Positions 30,102 through 32,223 of a stretch of 32,223 nucleotides of DNA are shown here, in pieces. Where the stretch lies: positions 1 to 32,223 of the forward strand of contig JAGXRH010000059.1 of NCBI GenBank assembly GCA_018335975.1, in the 5' to 3' direction. Position numbers and translations under genes: made by a program. The notes under the pieces are model-generated. The model was not told the origin of the DNA. It did not search any database and saw only the letters and a list, made by a program, of their open reading frames with translations. The stretch is from Ignavibacteriales bacterium. Lineage in GTDB: Bacteria > Bacteroidota > Ignavibacteria > UBA10030 > F1-140-MAGs086. Numbering within the stretch: the stretch's first letter is position 1; every line of letters starts with the position of its first letter.

Positions 30102-30932
30102 ATGAACACTCAGAAAAACACCTATGTAGAAATATTGAACGAGAAAATTTTTGTACGAACACATACTTATAGACAAACCGTCACGAGAATGGGAACATCA
30201 ATCATACAAGGAACCGGAAACTGTAACGAGCATCCTTTAGCATTTTTACTTTCAAAAGATTTTCTTGAGGAAATCCATCACTTGCTCTGGATGGATTTAT
30301 CGGAATGTAACGGAACAAATGACCAAGGATGGAGTTGCCGCGACCATGCGCTGCTCATCGGAAACCTGATACTTTTTTCCGGTTTTAATGCCACCGTGAT
30401 GAGTGGAAAATGTATGCTGATACAGGGAGGAAATTCTCTGTTGCCAACGATTTGTTTAGAAGTAGAACCACATTCTTTCGTCGGTATGAACAAACATATC
30501 CTTTACGATGCAAGTCCCCGTTTTCATCACATGGTCATCTCAGAAAACAAAGACGTTTTAGATTGGCCTCTTTCTTGCGTTTGTTCACATTCTTTTGCAA
30601 ATGAATGCACGTACAACATAAAAACCACGATAACTGAACACGCGTATCAAGAAGCGATTAAAGAAGCGGCGCAACAGCATGAACAACGAACACTCATCTA
30701 TCTCATCAAGAAAAAAGTTTCGGTAGATATTCAACATCTCTTTGAGCCGTTACAAACTATCAACTCCCCGCTTGCTCATCATTTGTTATCTCGCTTACAT
30801 CTCACGCGCGACATTTATGTAAAAGCAGTGAACTTTCTTTTGAACTTCGTTCGGAATGAAACGCCATCGCTCAGAAATTATTCCCGTGATGAAGCGTGGA
30901 AAATAATTGCTTCCACTAATCACGAACGATGA
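30102..30932 (+). CDS. Unrecognised protein, possible transglutaminase/cysteine-protease-like fold
   Basis: 276 residues, no signal peptide or membrane segment. The ATG is chosen because AGGA lies 8 nt upstream; the frame is open 39 codons further but those lack family-like sequence. I do not recognise the family. What can be seen: C79 at the start of a helix in GWSCRDHALLIGNLILFSGF, then NATVMSGKCMLIQGG, then H124 in EPHSFV and D136 in ILYDASPRF. The order 'Cys-helix-GfnAtvmsG ... H ... yDaSPR' is that of transglutaminase-like peptidases ('gipAr.v.G', 'H.wve', 'lDpt'). A helical C-terminal half (about 170-276) follows. Divergent from alanine dehydrogenase and followed by OsmC. Confidence 0.72.
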   Translation: MNTQKNTYVEILNEKIFVRTHTYRQTVTRMGTSIIQGTGNCNEHPLAFLLSKDFLEEIHHLLWMDLSECNGTNDQGWSCRDHALLIGNLILFSGFNATVMSGKCMLIQGGNSLLPTICLEVEPHSFVGMNKHILYDASPRFHHMVISENKDVLDWPLSCVCSHSFANECTYNIKTTITEHAYQEAIKEAAQQHEQRTLIYLIKKKVSVDIQHLFEPLQTINSPLAHHLLSRLHLTRDIYVKAVNFLLNFVRNETPSLRNYSRDEAWKIIASTNHER

Positions 30933-30987
30933 GAATGTTCGGAAAAATATTTCTCCTACCGCATTTTATAAAACCCAATTAACATTT

Positions 30988-31419
30988 ATGGCAAAGAAAA
31001 CTGCGCTCGTTAAACAATTGCACGGAATTACCCTCGCCGCAAAATCCGACTCGAACCATTGGCTGATGATGGATGGCTCGCCGACGTTTGGTGGAAGTAA
31101 CGCATCATCATCACCGAAGGAACTTCTCTTGATGTCGCTTGGCGGATGTACGGCAATGGATGTGCTTCCGATTTTGCAAAAGAAAAAAGTTCCCATCACC
31201 GGTTTTGAAATCAATCTTAACGGAAATACGCGCGATGAACATCCGCAGGTGTTTACCGATATTCACGTTGAGTACGTTTTTTACGGCGATGATATTGATA
31301 AAAAAGAAATTGAACGCGCGATTGAACTTTCGACAACAAAATACTGCTCTGTTTCTGCAATGCTGCGCGAGAGTGTAAAAATTACGCACTCGTATCTTAT
31401 TAAGTCACCAGAGTTATGA
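30988..31419 (+). CDS. OsmC/Ohr-family protein
   Basis: 143 residues. The two redox cysteines of thiol peroxidase OsmC/Ohr proteins are present: C54 in SLGGCTAMDVLPIL and C120 in STTKYCSVSAML, with GGSNASSSPKELLLMSLGG ahead of the first. It is of the short YhfA-like OsmC type rather than Ohr (no Ohr-style N-terminal motif). It likely reduces organic peroxides in the cytoplasm, possibly with lipoyl or dithiol partners. The Met chosen starts the family-like MAKKTALVKQLHG; the frame is open further upstream into the end of the preceding gene. 55 nt follow the stop of that gene. Confidence 0.93.
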   Translation: MAKKTALVKQLHGITLAAKSDSNHWLMMDGSPTFGGSNASSSPKELLLMSLGGCTAMDVLPILQKKKVPITGFEINLNGNTRDEHPQVFTDIHVEYVFYGDDIDKKEIERAIELSTTKYCSVSAMLRESVKITHSYLIKSPEL

Positions 31420-31502
31420 CACATTAAGCAGGAATCCAAAACCCGGGATGAAATGACAATCGGTGTTTCATTATTTCTCTGATAAAACCAATTACAATTT
31501 CT

Positions 31503-32223
31503 ATGAACAACTTAAACACAACTTTACAACTTACAAAACGCCGCGGTGAATATTACAACATCGCAGAAATTCTTCCAACATTTCCTCAACAACTTTCCAA
31601 CGATGATGAACAATTTTTTGAAAAGATTGATGTCATTTATCGAACATTGTGCGGTATTCTTTTTAACTTTGTTCCAACATCCGGTCATCCCGGCGGAAGT
31701 ATTTCATCGGGACGCGCGGTGGAAATGCTGCTGTATCAAACGATGGATTACGATTTCAAAAATCCTGATTTGCAGGAAGCAGACATTATTTCTTACGCCG
31801 CGGGACATAAAGCGATGGGACTTTATGCAATGTGGGCTTTGCGAAACGAACTGGTCCGATTGGGGAATGCAAAATTTCTCGCAGAAGAAAAACGTCAACT
31901 CCGTTTGGAAGATTTACTCGGATTCCGAAGAAATCCGACAAATGAAACTCCGCTTTTCAAAAAATACAAAGCAAAACCGCTCGATGGTCATCCAACGTGC
32001 GCAATTCCATTTATAAAAATTGCTACGGGTGCGAGCGGTGTTGGTGTTCCTGCTACACTCGGATTAGCATTGGGCGCGCTCGATACATTCGGTGAAAATT
32101 CTCCGCGCGTTCATCTGCTCGAAGGCGAAGGCGGAATGACACCGGGGCGCGTTCACGAAGCATTAGCAGCTGCAGCGACGACGCGAATGTTCAACGCATT
32201 TTTACACGTGGATTGGAATCAAG
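31503..32223 (+). CDS. Transketolase, N-terminal part (runs off the right edge)
   Basis: 240 codons of the thiamine-diphosphate-binding N-terminal half are visible, with no stop before position 32223. It has SGHPGGSISSGRAVEMLLYQ (HPGG motif), SYAAGHKAMGLYAMWALR (GHxxxxLY) and a TPP/Mg motif reading LEGEGGMTPGRVHEALAAA with N239 31 residues on. Ordinary transketolases have GDG where this has G208-E209-G210, and the family's usual D(F)H.FWTSDH-like segments are diverged, so it is an atypical member. Likely role: two-carbon transfer in the pentose phosphate pathway; a related TPP enzyme with another donor is possible. The C-terminal half is needed to tell. Confidence 0.85.
   Translation, partial: MNNLNTTLQLTKRRGEYYNIAEILPTFPQQLSNDDEQFFEKIDVIYRTLCGILFNFVPTSGHPGGSISSGRAVEMLLYQTMDYDFKNPDLQEADIISYAAGHKAMGLYAMWALRNELVRLGNAKFLAEEKRQLRLEDLLGFRRNPTNETPLFKKYKAKPLDGHPTCAIPFIKIATGASGVGVPATLGLALGALDTFGENSPRVHLLEGEGGMTPGRVHEALAAAATTRMFNAFLHVDWNQ

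Overview
The window (about 32 kb, AT-rich, roughly 42% GC by eye) looks like a chromosomal segment from the Bacteroidota/Chlorobiota/Ignavibacteria side of the tree. The main evidence is two C-terminal type IX secretion (T9SS, Por) sorting domains of the NYPNPFNPTT...NVLGQ type. Supporting signs are A-rich leaders in place of Shine-Dalgarno sites at several genes, an MEP-pathway ispG, and ferredoxin-linked 2-oxoacid metabolism. I see no phage genes, transposases, CRISPR arrays, rRNA or tRNA.

Layout. 1-4768 (minus): the 5' part of a large secreted M14 zinc carboxypeptidase, running off the left edge, and acetate kinase. 4957-18766 (plus): phosphoglycerate kinase, a giant hybrid histidine kinase with eight PAS domains, a rhomboid protease, a frameshifted HicB-like gene, ispG, a DUF433/DUF5615 toxin-antitoxin pair, an outer-membrane barrel protein, a HicB-HicA pair, an exported class V aminotransferase-like protein, a YgiT-type zinc finger and a YgeW/ornithine-type carbamoyltransferase. 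18767-20363: gene-poor repeat island with an exactly periodic 21-bp array, a truncated T9SS sorting domain and a strong terminator. 20364-21995: secreted protein of eleven 29-residue repeats plus a sorting domain. 22068-29895 (minus): an amino-acid catabolism block. 30102-32223 (plus): a transglutaminase-like unknown, an OsmC protein and the start of a transketolase.

How the genes fit together. Alanine dehydrogenase, a CoA-transferase/hydrolase, a ferredoxin, a three-subunit 2-oxoacid:ferredoxin oxidoreductase and a Cys/Met-metabolism PLP lyase lie on one strand. Together they could turn alanine, branched-chain amino acids and methionine into acyl-CoA, reduced ferredoxin and organic acids; the acetate kinase elsewhere in the window would suit the same fermentative life. 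A bacterioferritin with complete ferroxidase and haem ligands sits inside this block.

Most unusual observations. (1) Three perfect palindromes of 27-32 nt lie in frame inside T9SS sorting domains. All begin GTA and end TAC, all start in the same codon phase and all fall in inter-strand loops. The two at the homologous site differ only by compensated changes. They behave like protein-coding palindromic elements, analogous to the Rickettsia palindromic elements. (2) Four genes carry iterated 7-nt CCTAAAA-like leaders ending 5-6 nt before the start codon, and a fifth carries an 8-nt tandem array there. (3) A 21-bp array leaves all six frames open.
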